From Granulicella tundricola MP5ACTX9 (lineage in GTDB: Bacteria > Acidobacteriota > Terriglobia > Terriglobales > Acidobacteriaceae), in assembly GCF_000178975.2 (NCBI RefSeq), contig NC_015064.1, forward strand, positions 496,001 through 560,000: 64,000 nucleotides of DNA, in the 5' to 3' direction. Made by a program: the position numbers and the translations under genes. The notes below the pieces were generated by a model. It worked only from the letters and a program-made list of their open reading frames with translations, was not told where the DNA came from and searched no databases. Below are positions 51,970 through 61,316 of this stretch, piece after piece (position 1 is the stretch's first letter; every line of letters begins with the position of its first letter).

Positions 51970-52458
51970 GACGGGGGATGGCTCCTTCTATCAGTGAACG
52001 CGTCTGCGCATAGTGATAGTACACGCCGGGTTTTAAGATTGACGATGCGGTGCAGGTGGCTGGGTTGATGCTGCTGGTGACCCGCTGCGATGCACGGCTT
52101 GGGGTGCGGGTGAAGGCGGGATGTCGCCGAGACTCTGTCCGACCTGAGCCTGCGGGCGCTCGTACCAGGGCGTGGGGCGGCGCTATTCTCCTTGGCGGCT
52201 GATGAGTAAAGAGCGCTAGTTTACTGGGTTTTCAAGCCTCTATTGGCTTTCGCCAAGAGCTTTGCTCGTTGCTCAAAGGCCTTGTTGCGATGCTTGCGGC
52301 GTATGGGCCAATACCTGTAGATGAAACGAACTTTCGTGGTATGTCTCTCCCCAAACGTCGCGTCTACTCTCATTTCAAGAGATGAGCCGCCGATAGGACT
52401 GAGCAGGAAGAGAAAGTCAGTCGTCTCTCACTCACAAATCAAACCTGGAGAAAACATC
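51970..52458. other. 489-bp upstream region of the Tad pilus locus
   Basis: There is no convincing gene here. A 44-codon frame at 52068-52202 has poor coding character. A small inverted repeat TTGGC-TTTC-GCCAA lies near 52245-52260. The flp1 Shine-Dalgarno (GGAG) is eight bases before its ATG. The region must hold the pilus operon promoter, but I see no confident sigma-54 or sigma-70 match. Its length suggests a regulated promoter or a long leader. Confidence 0.4.
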
Positions 52459-52641
52459 ATGAAGAATGTGAAGAACGTAATCGCTGCACTACTGAACGAC
52501 GAGTCTGGTCAGGATCTTATCGAGTACGCGCTGGTTGCCGGTCTGATCGGCCTGGGCGCTGTGGTTGCCATGACCGGCCTGTCCGGCAAGATTCAGTCCT
52601 CCTTCAACAGCGTCGGCAGCTCCCTCACCAACGCAGTCTAG
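52459..52641 (+). CDS. flp: Flp pilin 1
   Basis: A 60-residue type IVb Flp prepilin. A short leader (MKNVKNVIAALLNDESG) is followed by the processing site G-QDLIEYAL, with Glu at +5 and Tyr at +6. The hydrophobic helix LVAGLIGLGAVVAMTGLSGK and tail SFNSVGSSLTNAV follow. The CpaA peptidase encoded next would cleave after Gly17. The mature part is identical to Flp2. GGAG precedes the ATG by eight bases. It is first in the Tad locus and is followed by a perfect hairpin, consistent with high expression of the major pilin over the assembly genes. Confidence 0.95.
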   Translation: MKNVKNVIAALLNDESGQDLIEYALVAGLIGLGAVVAMTGLSGKIQSSFNSVGSSLTNAV

Positions 52642-52677
52642 TTCACCGCGTCAGGCTTCATCGGAGTTTCTCTCAGG

Positions 52678-52712
52678 GGCGATGAGCCGCATCAAGGATG
52701 CGGCTCATCGCC
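52678..52712 (+). promoter_or_regulatory. Perfect 16-bp hairpin between flp1 and cpaA
   Basis: GGCGATGAGCCGCATC-AAG-GATGCGGCTCATCGCC is a perfect stem with a three-base loop, 37 bp after flp1 and 60 bp before cpaA. No T-run follows (AAAGAAG instead), so it is not a classic terminator. It is more likely an RNA stabiliser or partial attenuator that keeps flp1 mRNA above the assembly genes. Confidence 0.65.
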
Positions 52713-52772
52713 AAAGAAGTGAGACGAAGAGAAGTTGTTTCAAGCCGATAAACGGAGTGACGGAGTTCCAAG

Positions 52773-53321
52773 ATGGTCATCAACCCTCAAACCACATACC
52801 TGACGGCTGCATTGGTCTGCGCCTCCATTGGGAGTCTGCACGATCTGCGTAGCCGTCGTATCCCGAACCGTCTTACGGGTCCCGCGATCCTCTGCGGCCT
52901 GCTGCTTCACCTCGCTCTTGGAGGTTGGACACAGCTGGGTTTGTCCGCATTGGCGGGTCTGATCGCAGGAGGCATCTTTCTGGTCTTCTTCGTGGCGGGC
53001 GGTATGGGTGCGGGTGACGTGAAGCTGATGACCGCCGTAGGCTGCCTGGCAGGTACGGCTTATATCAAGGAAGTCCTGATCGCTACTGTATTGATCGGTG
53101 CCCTCATGGGCGTGGCGCTTGCACTGTATCGCGGACGTCTTCGCGAGACGATGCTCAACGTCATCACGCTGGTACAGCATCATGGTGCGGAAGGCCTGGC
53201 CGCGCACCCCGAACTTAACGTCAGGAACGTCGCCACGCTGCGCTTGCCTTATGCGCTGCCCATTGCGGCTGGATGCCTTCTGACCTTTTTCATGACATCT
53301 GGCAAGGAGCTGGTGCGATGA
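52773..53321 (+). CDS. cpaA: Prepilin peptidase, A24 family (CpaA/TadV)
   Basis: A 182-residue aspartic membrane peptidase that cleaves Flp prepilins at the inner-membrane cytoplasmic face. The two catalytic Asp are in SLHDLRSRRIPN (D24) and GMGAGDVKLM (D82). About five membrane helices are predicted. It lacks the N-methyltransferase domain, as usual for CpaA. The start has GGAG upstream. Its stop overlaps the cpaB start by four bases (ATGA). Confidence 0.92.
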   Translation: MVINPQTTYLTAALVCASIGSLHDLRSRRIPNRLTGPAILCGLLLHLALGGWTQLGLSALAGLIAGGIFLVFFVAGGMGAGDVKLMTAVGCLAGTAYIKEVLIATVLIGALMGVALALYRGRLRETMLNVITLVQHHGAEGLAAHPELNVRNVATLRLPYALPIAAGCLLTFFMTSGKELVR

Positions 53322-54193
53322 ACGGACGTCGCCTCACCACTGCATTTCTCATTGCCCTTCTGATCTCCGGCCTGTGCACCTGGGTGCTCAGCCGCAAGAT
53401 GGGTACCCACGCGGCGGAACGCGTAGCGGATCAACATTATGTCGCGGCTTCCAGGCCCCTTCAATCCGGCGAGCAGCTCAAACCGGACAGTATGGAGCTG
53501 GTGAACTGGCCCGCATCGAATCCGATCGCCGGCGGATTTCTGAAGCCCGAGGATCTGGTTGGGCGCTCCGTCCTTTATCCGGTGGAGAAGGATCAGCCGC
53601 TGACAGACAAGCTGCTTTCTACTGCCGGCTCCGGCCCTGGTCTTGCTGCGCGGATTCCGGCGGGCATGCGCGCCATCTCGTTGAAGTCGGATGAGATTAT
53701 GGGCGTTGCAGGCTTCTTGTCTCCGGGCTCTCATCTTGACGTGCTTGTGACCTACCGGACCGATAAGAACCCTGAGCCTGTGACGTTGACTGTTCTGCAG
53801 GATGCCGAGGTGCTCGCTGCCGGGCAGAAGATTCAGCCCGATCCGGATGGCAAGCCCGTCACGGCTACGGTCGTCACGCTGTTGCTCACGCCGGAAGATG
53901 CGCAACGCGCTGTGCTGGCAAGCTCGCAGGGTGCGATCCACTTTATCCTGCGCAGCGGCTCGGACAAGGTGCATGTGCAAGAGTCCGCGATGGCGATGTC
54001 TCAGCTTTCCGGTGCACCGGCTCCTACGGTCCCGACTGGTCTCACCGCTCCGGTTGTTCAGAAGAGCTCGCTGGTTACGCATGCTCCGAAGAACCTCGGC
54101 GAGTTGGAGAAGCAACAGTCCAAGCCGGCTTTTGTTATTGAAACCATCTCAGGCGATAAGCAGTCCACCGAATCCTTCGGCGGGGGGAAATGA
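53318..54193 (+). CDS. cpaB: Flp pilus assembly protein CpaB/RcpC
   Basis: A 291-residue periplasmic protein with an N-terminal membrane anchor (LTTAFLIALLISGLCTWVLS). A SAF domain follows (YVAASRPLQSGEQLKPDSME to ILRSGSDKVHV). CpaB proteins probably support secretin assembly or bind peptidoglycan. The internal start MNGRRL at 53318 is preferred, because it overlaps the cpaA stop and begins the membrane anchor. The stop overlaps cpaC by four bases. Confidence 0.9.
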   Translation: MNGRRLTTAFLIALLISGLCTWVLSRKMGTHAAERVADQHYVAASRPLQSGEQLKPDSMELVNWPASNPIAGGFLKPEDLVGRSVLYPVEKDQPLTDKLLSTAGSGPGLAARIPAGMRAISLKSDEIMGVAGFLSPGSHLDVLVTYRTDKNPEPVTLTVLQDAEVLAAGQKIQPDPDGKPVTATVVTLLLTPEDAQRAVLASSQGAIHFILRSGSDKVHVQESAMAMSQLSGAPAPTVPTGLTAPVVQKSSLVTHAPKNLGELEKQQSKPAFVIETISGDKQSTESFGGGK

Positions 54194-55644
54194 ACGTGAA
54201 GAAGCGAATCCCTCTCACATCCTTTGTTCCGGCGTTGCTGCTGCTCGCCGGAACCCTACCCTTCAATCCTTGCTCCGCGTTTGCGCAGTCCGTGCAGGCT
54301 CCGGGTGATTCGCCCACCGCGCATGAAGCGCGCAAGCGCATGGACATGCATGATATGGGCGGGGATGAGACCCTGCACCTGCTGGTCGGGCACTCCATGG
54401 TGCTGCACTCTACCAGCAATATCAAGCGCATCTTCGTTGGCAATCCGACTGTGCTGCAGTCCTACACGGGCGGGCCCAGTGAGATTGTGCTCACGGCCAA
54501 GGCAACCGGCGTCAGCAGCCTCGTCGTGTGGGACACGCAAGGCCAGTCCTGCCTCTATACGATTGCCGCGGATATGGACCCGGAGACGCTGCAGCGCTCC
54601 ATGCACGATGCCTACCCCAAGAGCCAGATTGATGTCGGTGGGCATGAGGGGCGGATCTTCCTTTCGGGCACGGTGCCCACGCAGGAAGCATCTGACAATG
54701 CGTTCAAGCTCGCTTCTTCGTACAGCAAGGATGTCGTGAACTCCATTCGCGTCGTCACGATCCATGGCAAACAGGTGCAGTTGAAGCTTCGCATCGTTGA
54801 AGTGGATCGCACCAAGATGGAGCAGTTCGGCATCAACCTGTTCCGCCCCACGGCGAGCAACGCGGTGGGGGGCCTGACGACCGGACAGTTTCCATCGCTG
54901 GCGACCTACGCGACCGGAACTCCTGCTACGGCGACTGCGCCGGCAGTTCCTGCCACGATCAACGTGAACAACCCGCTCAACTTCTTCATCTACAGCTTCT
55001 CGCACGAGATTGGCGCGACGATCCAGGATCTCGAGCAGAAGCAGATCCTGCAGGTTCTCGCAGAGCCGACGTTGACTGCGATGAGCGGACAATCCGCCAA
55101 GTTTCTCTCCGGCGGTGAGTTTCCCTTCCCGGTCGTGCAGGGTGGCGGTTCCGCCGCGGGCGTGGCTATTACCATCAGCTTCCGTCCTTACGGCGTGAAG
55201 GTGGACTTCACCCCGACCGTCAATGAGGATGGGTCTATCCATCTGAAGGTGGCACCTGAGGTGAGTACGCTGGACTTCTCAAACGCGGTGACCATTTCAG
55301 GCTTCACGATTCCGGCGCTCTCCACGCGGCGTGCTGAGACGGAGGTCGAGATCCTCAACGGCCAGACGTTTGCGCTGACCGGCCTGCTGGATCACCGGAC
55401 GACCGAAAGCCTCAGCCAGATCCCCGGCATCTCCCGCCTGCCGATTCTTGGCAAGCTGTTTGCGACGACCAAGTCCTACACGCACTCCGTCATCGAACTT
55501 GTGGTTCTGGTGACCGCCAACGTGGTCGATCCGCTGACGCAGCCGACCGATACCACTCAGCCCGACATGGCCGTGCCGAACCTCGACAAGAGCGTCTTCG
55601 ACAACGACCTCTCCAAAGAACAGAAGCTTCCCAAGAAGCCCTAA
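54190..55644 (+). CDS. cpaC: Type II/IV secretin CpaC/RcpA
   Basis: A 484-residue outer-membrane secretin with a signal peptide (to about residue 32, NPCSAFAQS). The N-terminal part has a secretin-type pilus domain (LHLLVGHSMVLHSTSNIKRI, GNPTVLQSY) and a BON-like segment (LSGTVPTQEASDNAFKLA). The secretin core comes next (DLEQKQILQVLAEPTLTAMS, then SAKFLSGGEFPFPVVQGGG). The C-terminal motif VDFTPTVNEDGSIHLKVAPE with TEVEILNGQTFALTGLL completes the gate. It forms the pore through which the Flp pilus leaves. Confidence 0.93.
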   Translation: MNVKKRIPLTSFVPALLLLAGTLPFNPCSAFAQSVQAPGDSPTAHEARKRMDMHDMGGDETLHLLVGHSMVLHSTSNIKRIFVGNPTVLQSYTGGPSEIVLTAKATGVSSLVVWDTQGQSCLYTIAADMDPETLQRSMHDAYPKSQIDVGGHEGRIFLSGTVPTQEASDNAFKLASSYSKDVVNSIRVVTIHGKQVQLKLRIVEVDRTKMEQFGINLFRPTASNAVGGLTTGQFPSLATYATGTPATATAPAVPATINVNNPLNFFIYSFSHEIGATIQDLEQKQILQVLAEPTLTAMSGQSAKFLSGGEFPFPVVQGGGSAAGVAITISFRPYGVKVDFTPTVNEDGSIHLKVAPEVSTLDFSNAVTISGFTIPALSTRRAETEVEILNGQTFALTGLLDHRTTESLSQIPGISRLPILGKLFATTKSYTHSVIELVVLVTANVVDPLTQPTDTTQPDMAVPNLDKSVFDNDLSKEQKLPKKP

Positions 55645-55671
55645 CTCCCGGGTTGGAACAGGACACACCTC

Positions 55672-56925
55672 ATGGCAGATAACTCTCAATTCGATCACGC
55701 GGTCCAGGCGGTCTTCAGCGTATGCGCTTCGCCGGACGTAGCCAGCGCCGCAATGGCCGCTTGCCCTGAGGTTCAGGGCTCGGTGTTTGCGGGCGAGTTC
55801 AACGACTACTTCAGTGGCGAGCGTCGTCCGCAGATCTCACAGACCCTGAAGGCCGCAACCGGCTGCGTGGCGCTGGTCGACTGCGACCGCGATCCGGAGC
55901 AGGCACTGCAGACCATGGAGCGCCTGCGTGCGCTGATGCTGCGCAACCTCAGCGTTGTGGCCTATGCGACGAAGGTTGATGCGACGTATCTGCTGCAGGC
56001 TATGCGGGTGGGCTGCAATGAGTTTCTGACCAAGCCGGCCAGTACGGATGCCCTGGAGGAAGCGCTCAACCGCTTTCGTGCTGCTCACATCTCAGAGGCG
56101 GGCGGACAGCCGAACTCAGGACGCGTGATCTCGTTCTTCGGCGCCAAAGGCGGTGCCGGTACGACGACGCTGGCGGTCCACCTGGCCAACAATCTTGTGC
56201 GCCGCCACCGCAAGCGGACGCTGCTGATCGATCACCACCATGAGCTCGGGCATATCTCGTTGTATCTCGGTCTGAAGGGCGGCCAGTATCACTTTGACGA
56301 GTTGATCCGTAACTCGGATCGGCTTGACGGCAACCTGCTTAACGGCTTCGTCACGCGCCACACGGGAGGGCTTGAAGTGCTTGCCTCGCCTGACGTGGTT
56401 GCGGCCGATTACAAGTCCAGCCCGGAAGAGATCAACTCCGTCTTCGCGTTTCTGCGGACGCAGTATGACTTCATCGTGGTGGATTCTTCCATGGACTACA
56501 AGGACATCGTTCCGACCATGCAGCAGTCCAGCGACGAGGTCTACCTGGTGTCGACACCGGACGTGGCTTCTTTGCGTGACCTTGCCCGCCGCGTAGAGCA
56601 CCTGCGGTTGACCGATCCCGCCAGCGAGAAGCTGCGCATCATCATCAACCGTTCCACGTCCGACGATGCGGTGACGGCCGAGCAGATTGAGGCTGCAGTC
56701 CGCTTCCCGGTCTGGATGGCGATCCCTAACAACTATGCGGATCTGGTCCGTGCAATCAACGCCGGCGAACCGATTCCGCCGCAGCATCGCTCGGCCTTTG
56801 CGCAGCAGATCAACAAGTGGGCAGACAAGATCCTCTCCGTCATGGCGGCCCCGCTCGATCAACCCACGACCCATAAGAAGGGCTTCACACTCTTCCGTTC
56901 CAAACGCGATAAGAAGGTTGCATAA
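55672..56925 (+). CDS. cpaE: Pilus assembly ATPase CpaE/TadZ
   Basis: A 417-residue MinD/ParA-type protein. An N-terminal receiver-like domain (Asp70 in LVDCDRDP, Lys121 in FLTKPAS) looks complete. The deviant Walker A is FFGAKGGAGTTTLA (about 157-166). The switch II Asp is in DFIVVDSSMDYKD. CpaE/TadZ places the pilus machine at a cell site. A Walker-A Lys is present near the start of the loop. The gene follows cpaC after 27 bp. Confidence 0.92.
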   Translation: MADNSQFDHAVQAVFSVCASPDVASAAMAACPEVQGSVFAGEFNDYFSGERRPQISQTLKAATGCVALVDCDRDPEQALQTMERLRALMLRNLSVVAYATKVDATYLLQAMRVGCNEFLTKPASTDALEEALNRFRAAHISEAGGQPNSGRVISFFGAKGGAGTTTLAVHLANNLVRRHRKRTLLIDHHHELGHISLYLGLKGGQYHFDELIRNSDRLDGNLLNGFVTRHTGGLEVLASPDVVAADYKSSPEEINSVFAFLRTQYDFIVVDSSMDYKDIVPTMQQSSDEVYLVSTPDVASLRDLARRVEHLRLTDPASEKLRIIINRSTSDDAVTAEQIEAAVRFPVWMAIPNNYADLVRAINAGEPIPPQHRSAFAQQINKWADKILSVMAAPLDQPTTHKKGFTLFRSKRDKKVA

Positions 56926-56934
56926 GGAGCACCG

Positions 56935-58293
56935 ATGCCAGAAAACGTGTTGCAGATGACCGGCCCCAAGGCCATCATTCCCCAGGTTGCAATTCGCACT
57001 GCCAGCGGCGCGCTCGGCGAGGCCGCGAGTAATCAGTTGAAGACTGCCGTACACCATGAGCTCATCAAGCGCATGGATCTTGAGAAGCTGGCCGGCATGT
57101 CGTCCGACCCCAACGGCAAGCAGAAGCTGCTGGTCACCATCTCTCAGTTGGTGGGGGAGCAGAACATTCCGCTGACCGGCAGCGATCGCGAGCGCATCGC
57201 GAAAGAGGTGATGGACGAGGTCTTCGGACTTGGTCCGCTGGAGCCTCTGCTTCACGACTCGACCGTCAGCGATATCCTGGTCAATACCTACGACACCGTT
57301 TACGTGGAACGTCGCGGTGTCATTGAGAAGACGGACGTGGTCTTCCGCGATAACGCGCACCTGATGCACATCATCGACAAGATCGTTTCGGCTGTCGGCC
57401 GGCGCATCGATGAGTCGTCGCCGATGGTGGATGCGCGTCTGCTCGATGGCTCCCGCGTCAATATCGTCATCCCACCGCTCGCTGTGGATGGGCCCCTCAT
57501 CTCCATTCGTAAATTCGGCTCTACGCCTCTTACGGCGGATGATTTGCTCCGCAATCGTGCTCTCACGCCGCACATGCTCGAGATCCTCAAAGGCGCGGTG
57601 AAGGCGCGGCTCAACATCGTGGTTTCCGGCGGAACCGGTTCCGGTAAGACGACGTTGCTCAACGTGCTGTCGGGCTATATCTCGCCTGATGAGCGCATCC
57701 TGACCATTGAAGACTCGGCTGAACTGCAGATCAAGCAGCAGCACGTTGCACGCCTGGAGTGCCGTCCGCCGAACGTGGAAGGCAAGGGCGCGATCAAGCA
57801 GCGTGAGCTTGTGATCAACGCACTCCGTATGCGTCCCGACCGCATCATCCTGGGCGAAATCCGCGGCGAAGAAGCGCTGGACATGCTGCAGGCCATGAAC
57901 ACGGGTCACGATGGTTCCATCACCACGATCCACGCCAACAACCCTCGCGACGCCATTGCGCGTCTGGAGACGATGGCCATGATGGGAAGCGTTGCGCTGC
58001 CGGAGAAGGCTATCCGCGCGCAGATCGCATCCGCCGTCCACCTCATCGTGCAGGCTTCGCGTATGAGCGATGGCTCACGCCGCATCACGCACATCAGCGA
58101 GATCACCGGCGCTACGACCGAGGTCGTCAGCATGCAGGATATCTTCCTCTTTGAGAAGCAGGGCCTAGGCGCTGCCAACAAGGTCAAGGGCCGCTTCTAT
58201 GCCACGGGTATCGTGCCCAAGTTTGCGGAGAAGCTCAAGGCCGCCGGTATTCCCCTGGGTCTCAACATGATGGACCAGTCTGTGGAGATCTAG
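56935..58293 (+). CDS. cpaF: Pilus assembly/retraction ATPase CpaF/TadA
   Basis: A 452-residue secretion ATPase. Walker A is [15 protein letters not shown] (about 231-243), the Asp box is around [12 protein letters not shown], and Walker B is [16 protein letters not shown]. The His box is [20 protein letters not shown]. It powers pilus extension (and, in some Tad systems, retraction). The start is preceded by AAGGAG. tadB follows three bases after its stop. Confidence 0.95.
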   Translation: MPENVLQMTGPKAIIPQVAIRTASGALGEAASNQLKTAVHHELIKRMDLEKLAGMSSDPNGKQKLLVTISQLVGEQNIPLTGSDRERIAKEVMDEVFGLGPLEPLLHDSTVSDILVNTYDTVYVERRGVIEKTDVVFRDNAHLMHIIDKIVSAVGRRIDESSPMVDARLLDGSRVNIVIPPLAVDGPLISIRKFGSTPLTADDLLRNRALTPHMLEILKGAVKARLNIVVSGGTGSGKTTLLNVLSGYISPDERILTIEDSAELQIKQQHVARLECRPPNVEGKGAIKQRELVINALRMRPDRIILGEIRGEEALDMLQAMNTGHDGSITTIHANNPRDAIARLETMAMMGSVALPEKAIRAQIASAVHLIVQASRMSDGSRRITHISEITGATTEVVSMQDIFLFEKQGLGAANKVKGRFYATGIVPKFAEKLKAAGIPLGLNMMDQSVEI

Positions 58294-58296
58294 ATC

Positions 58297-59259
58297 ATGC
58301 TGGTGACTATATTTATCGGCGCACTCATCCTCAGCTTTGGGCTGGTTCTCTTCCTTCTGAGGCCGGACGATGCTGAGAAGGCGCTGGAGCGCAAGCTCAG
58401 GGTCATCTCGTCCGACGCTCGCAAGGAGCAGGCCGAGACCGAAGGCTATGCTCTCACCGTCAAGAAGGCGGAGGGTATTTTGTTTGAGATCGGTGAGATG
58501 GTGGAGCGTTACCACTTCTCGCAGGATCTGCAGCAGCTCATTCTGCATTCCGGTACGGAGACTACCGTTGGCTCTGTCATCGGTATCAGCGCTGTGCTTG
58601 CGGTTGCGGCGGCGTTGCTGGCTCACATCTTCCTGGGCATCTATATTGTGGATGCCGTTGCCTTTGTGGTGGGAGGTTCGGCTCGCTGGATGCAGCTCAA
58701 GTGGAAGAAGTCGAGCCGTCTTGGGAAGTTCGAAGAGGCGTTGCCGGATGCGATCGATCTGATGGCTCGCGCGCTGCGTGCAGGCCATGCCATGAGCTCG
58801 GCCATTGAGGTCGTCGCGGAAGAGTCCGCGGAGCCGCTGGCTGGCGAGTTCGCCATCGTCTTCCAACAGCAGAAGTTCGGTCTGCAGTTTCGCGATGCGC
58901 TGCTGCAACTGGGCGACCGTGTGCCATCCAAGGATCTTTCCTTTCTCATCACCGCCATCCTTGTGCAGAAGGAGACCGGCGGCGATCTTACCGATGTGCT
59001 CGATCGCACCACGCGCGTCATTCGTGAGCGCATCCGCATTCAGGGTGAGATCCGCACGTATACCGCGCAGGGCCGGCTCACGGGCTGGATTCTTTCCGCG
59101 CTTCCCGTCGTCATGCTTTGCCTGATCAACGTCGCGACCCCCGGCTACTCGCACATCCTCTTCCACGACCCCACCGGGCAGTTGCTCCTGGGTGCGGGCG
59201 GAGTCCTGATTCTCATCGGCGGTTTCATCATCAGCAGAGTCGTCGATATTAAGGTTTAG
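58297..59259 (+). CDS. tadB: Tad pilus inner-membrane platform protein TadB
   Basis: A 320-residue GspF-type membrane protein. It has an N-terminal helix (MLVTIFIGALILSFGLVLFL), a central helix pair (about 95-130), and the conserved T2SSF segment KFEEALPDAIDLMARALRAG, with LLQLGDRVPSKDLSFLITAI. Two C-terminal helices complete it. With TadC it makes the platform that CpaF drives. Confidence 0.92.
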   Translation: MLVTIFIGALILSFGLVLFLLRPDDAEKALERKLRVISSDARKEQAETEGYALTVKKAEGILFEIGEMVERYHFSQDLQQLILHSGTETTVGSVIGISAVLAVAAALLAHIFLGIYIVDAVAFVVGGSARWMQLKWKKSSRLGKFEEALPDAIDLMARALRAGHAMSSAIEVVAEESAEPLAGEFAIVFQQQKFGLQFRDALLQLGDRVPSKDLSFLITAILVQKETGGDLTDVLDRTTRVIRERIRIQGEIRTYTAQGRLTGWILSALPVVMLCLINVATPGYSHILFHDPTGQLLLGAGGVLILIGGFIISRVVDIKV

Positions 59260-59263
59260 CCCA

Positions 59264-60172
59264 ATGACACTGATCTTCTTCGTCTCCATCCTCGTCCTGA
59301 TGTTCTCCGCCATGGGCCTCGCCGGCTCATTCCTGCTGTTGCGCAACTCGCGCGGCATTACGGAGCGCGTGCTGCAGGTCACGCAGGGCGGCACCGGCGC
59401 AATCCAGCCGAAGCACGCCGTACGGGAAGAGCTCAAGAAGAAGGTCTTTGAGGCTGTTCACGTCGTCCGTGCGCGGCTTGGCATGAACGAGAACGCCAAG
59501 CTGTCAGAGCGCTTTCAGGGTGCGGGCTTCAGGACTGCCAGCGCGCGGGATATCTACTTCGCCGCCCGGCTCATCGGCCCCGCGGCCGCCATCGTCTTCG
59601 GCATCATCATGCCGCAGAACAAGGTCTTCTGGATGATGATGGTCGGCGGCATTCTTTACCTTGCTCCGGACATCATCCTCAGCCGCATGGTCAAGGGCCG
59701 GCGCGAGAAGATCCGCCTCAGCATTCCGGACATGATCGATCTGCTCGTGATCTGCGTGGACGCCGGTCTGGGTATGGACCAGGCCATGCTACGCGTCGGG
59801 CAGGAGCTTGGCACCACGCATCCGCAGATCTATGAAGAGATCATGCAGATCAACCGCGAGCAACGCGCGGGCAAGCTTCGGCTGGAGTCCTGGCAGGCCA
59901 TGGCACAACGAACACAGCTTCCGGAGATCGATGGCTTCGTCAACATGCTCATGCAGAATGAGCGCTTCGGTACGCCGATCGCCCGGGCCCTGAGCACGTT
60001 TGGCGATAACATCCGGCAGAAGCGCAGGCAGCGCGCGGAGGAACTCGCAGCCAAGACGACCGTTAAGATCATCTTCCCGCTTGTGCTCTTCATCTTTCCC
60101 AGCATGTTCATCGTGCTGCTTGGCCCGGCGGGTATCAGCATTGCACGCGGACTGGCCAGTGGCGCAATGTAG
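59264..60172 (+). CDS. tadC: Tad pilus inner-membrane platform protein TadC
   Basis: A 302-residue second GspF-type platform protein. It has an N-terminal helix, then SIPDMIDLLVICVDAGLGMD, RVGQELGTTHPQIYEEIMQI and a C-terminal pair of helices (TTVKIIFPLVLFIFPSMFIV). It follows tadB after four bases and closes the operon before a terminator. No tadE/F/G minor pseudopilin genes are visible in the window. Confidence 0.92.
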   Translation: MTLIFFVSILVLMFSAMGLAGSFLLLRNSRGITERVLQVTQGGTGAIQPKHAVREELKKKVFEAVHVVRARLGMNENAKLSERFQGAGFRTASARDIYFAARLIGPAAAIVFGIIMPQNKVFWMMMVGGILYLAPDIILSRMVKGRREKIRLSIPDMIDLLVICVDAGLGMDQAMLRVGQELGTTHPQIYEEIMQINREQRAGKLRLESWQAMAQRTQLPEIDGFVNMLMQNERFGTPIARALSTFGDNIRQKRRQRAEELAAKTTVKIIFPLVLFIFPSMFIVLLGPAGISIARGLASGAM

Positions 60173-60192
60173 GTCGCATCGCTTAAGCAATC

Positions 60193-60222
60193 AAGGCGCC
60201 TCGTTGTTTGAGGCGCCTTTTT
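60193..60222 (+). terminator. Terminator of the cpaA-tadC operon
   Basis: AAGGCGCCTC-GTTGTTT-GAGGCGCCTT is a perfect 10-bp stem followed by TTT, 20 bp after tadC. Confidence 0.88.
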
Positions 60223-60280
60223 AGTTCTCAGTTCTCGGTTGGTTTGTCGAGAGATCCAGGCGGTGGAGCGCGGTAAGGGT

Positions 60281-60955
60281 CTAGACAGCGACCCTTGCCG
60301 CGCTTTCGTCATGCATGGGGGTGCGTGCGGGTGCGGTCGTCAGCAGCTTGTGGTGCATGGCGAAGAGCGCCAGTTCCAGGCGATCGGAGACGCCGGTCTT
60401 GTCGAAGATCGACCGTAGATAGTTTTTGATGACCTGCTCGGAGTTATGCAGCTCTTCGGCGATGTCACGGTTCTTGTAGCCCTGGAGGATGAGTGCGACG
60501 ACCTTCAGTTCCTTGGGTGTCAGCCGTTCGCGCACGCGCTCCGCGACCAGGTCGGTCTCAAAGGCTGCGGTCTTGACGGCGGCACGCTGTTGTACGTAAC
60601 GCTCGCCGCGACCCACCAGCCGCATGCAGCGCAGCAGATCGGTGTTGGAGACGTCGCGGTGCAGAATGCCGCGTACGCCGGCCTGGCTGTAAGACTGCGG
60701 GCTGGTGTCGTTTTCCAGAATCACCACGGTCCTGGCTCCGGCCTCTTCAGCGGTCGAGACCAAGGCGGCGAGATCGACGTTCAGCGAGGCCGCAAACAGG
60801 ACCGTGGCATTGCTGGAGGTGGTCATGGCCTTGAACAGGCGGGCCTGATCGTCACATTGACCGATGATGCGAAAGTCTTCCTCGATGGCGAGGATGCGGG
60901 CCGCACCGGTGCGGAAGACGGACTGGTTGTCGGCGAGAATCACCTTGTGAATCAT
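60281..60955 (-). CDS. NarL/FixJ-type regulator with degenerate receiver
   Basis: A 224-residue protein with an N-terminal receiver fold (VILADNQSVFRTGAARILAI) and a C-terminal LuxR-type helix-turn-helix (about 143-200: RLTPKELKVVALILQGYKNR, then HNSEQVIKNYLRSIFDKTGV). At the usual phosphorylation site the sequence is TVLFAASLN (about 51-59), so the acceptor Asp is missing. The usual Lys near strand 5 is replaced in RGILHRD. It is thus a pseudo-receiver that is probably not controlled by phosphorylation. It lies in the middle of the pilus locus on the opposite strand, divergent from flp2, which makes it a prime candidate pilus regulator. Confidence 0.88.
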   Translation of the reverse strand: MIHKVILADNQSVFRTGAARILAIEEDFRIIGQCDDQARLFKAMTTSSNATVLFAASLNVDLAALVSTAEEAGARTVVILENDTSPQSYSQAGVRGILHRDVSNTDLLRCMRLVGRGERYVQQRAAVKTAAFETDLVAERVRERLTPKELKVVALILQGYKNRDIAEELHNSEQVIKNYLRSIFDKTGVSDRLELALFAMHHKLLTTAPARTPMHDESAARVAV

Positions 60956-61316
60956 GAGCTCCCTGGGTTGAGCAGCTTCGCTTCAGGCGCGTGGAACAGA
61001 CTCATTTATGAGTTTGTAACAAGTTCTGATACGAAACGCCGCTCTGTCTTGCAGGTCGTAAAAAAGCGGTCAGGCATACGACAGGGCGATGTGCTGGACC
61101 TGTCGCAAGACCTGTAGTGTAAGCTGCACCAGCCGGGGAATGAACTCCCCCGACGCGGCTGTTTGGGTAACACAATCGAGCTATTACAAACGTGCCTTGG
61201 GAAATGCGGATTTTGTTCCCCCTTCTGCCGTGAATCGCTACTCTTGCATCAAGAGGTCGGAGCAAGTGAAGCCGCTTGCGCCTGGTGCTCAAAAATCGAA
61301 CTACACGGAGATCACA
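60956..61316. promoter_or_regulatory. 361-bp divergent region between the NarL-type gene and flp2
   Basis: This holds the promoters for both genes. An imperfect direct repeat GACCTGTCGCA / GACCTGTAGTG is near 61098-61121. There are no clear sigma-factor boxes and no coding frame of good character. The flp2 Shine-Dalgarno is CGGAG, eight bases before its ATG. Confidence 0.4.

Noticed and set aside
52068-52202. A 44-codon frame upstream of flp1
   Set aside because: Arg/Gly-rich, no ribosome site, no hydrophobic or conserved-looking segment.
52200-52330. Possible sigma-54 promoter (TTGGC..TTTGCT) before flp1
   Set aside because: The spacing between the GG and GC elements is too long for a -24/-12 promoter.
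56116-58041. A 641-codon minus-strand frame opposite cpaE and cpaF
   Set aside because: Both plus-strand genes have full catalytic motifs; the antisense frame has none.
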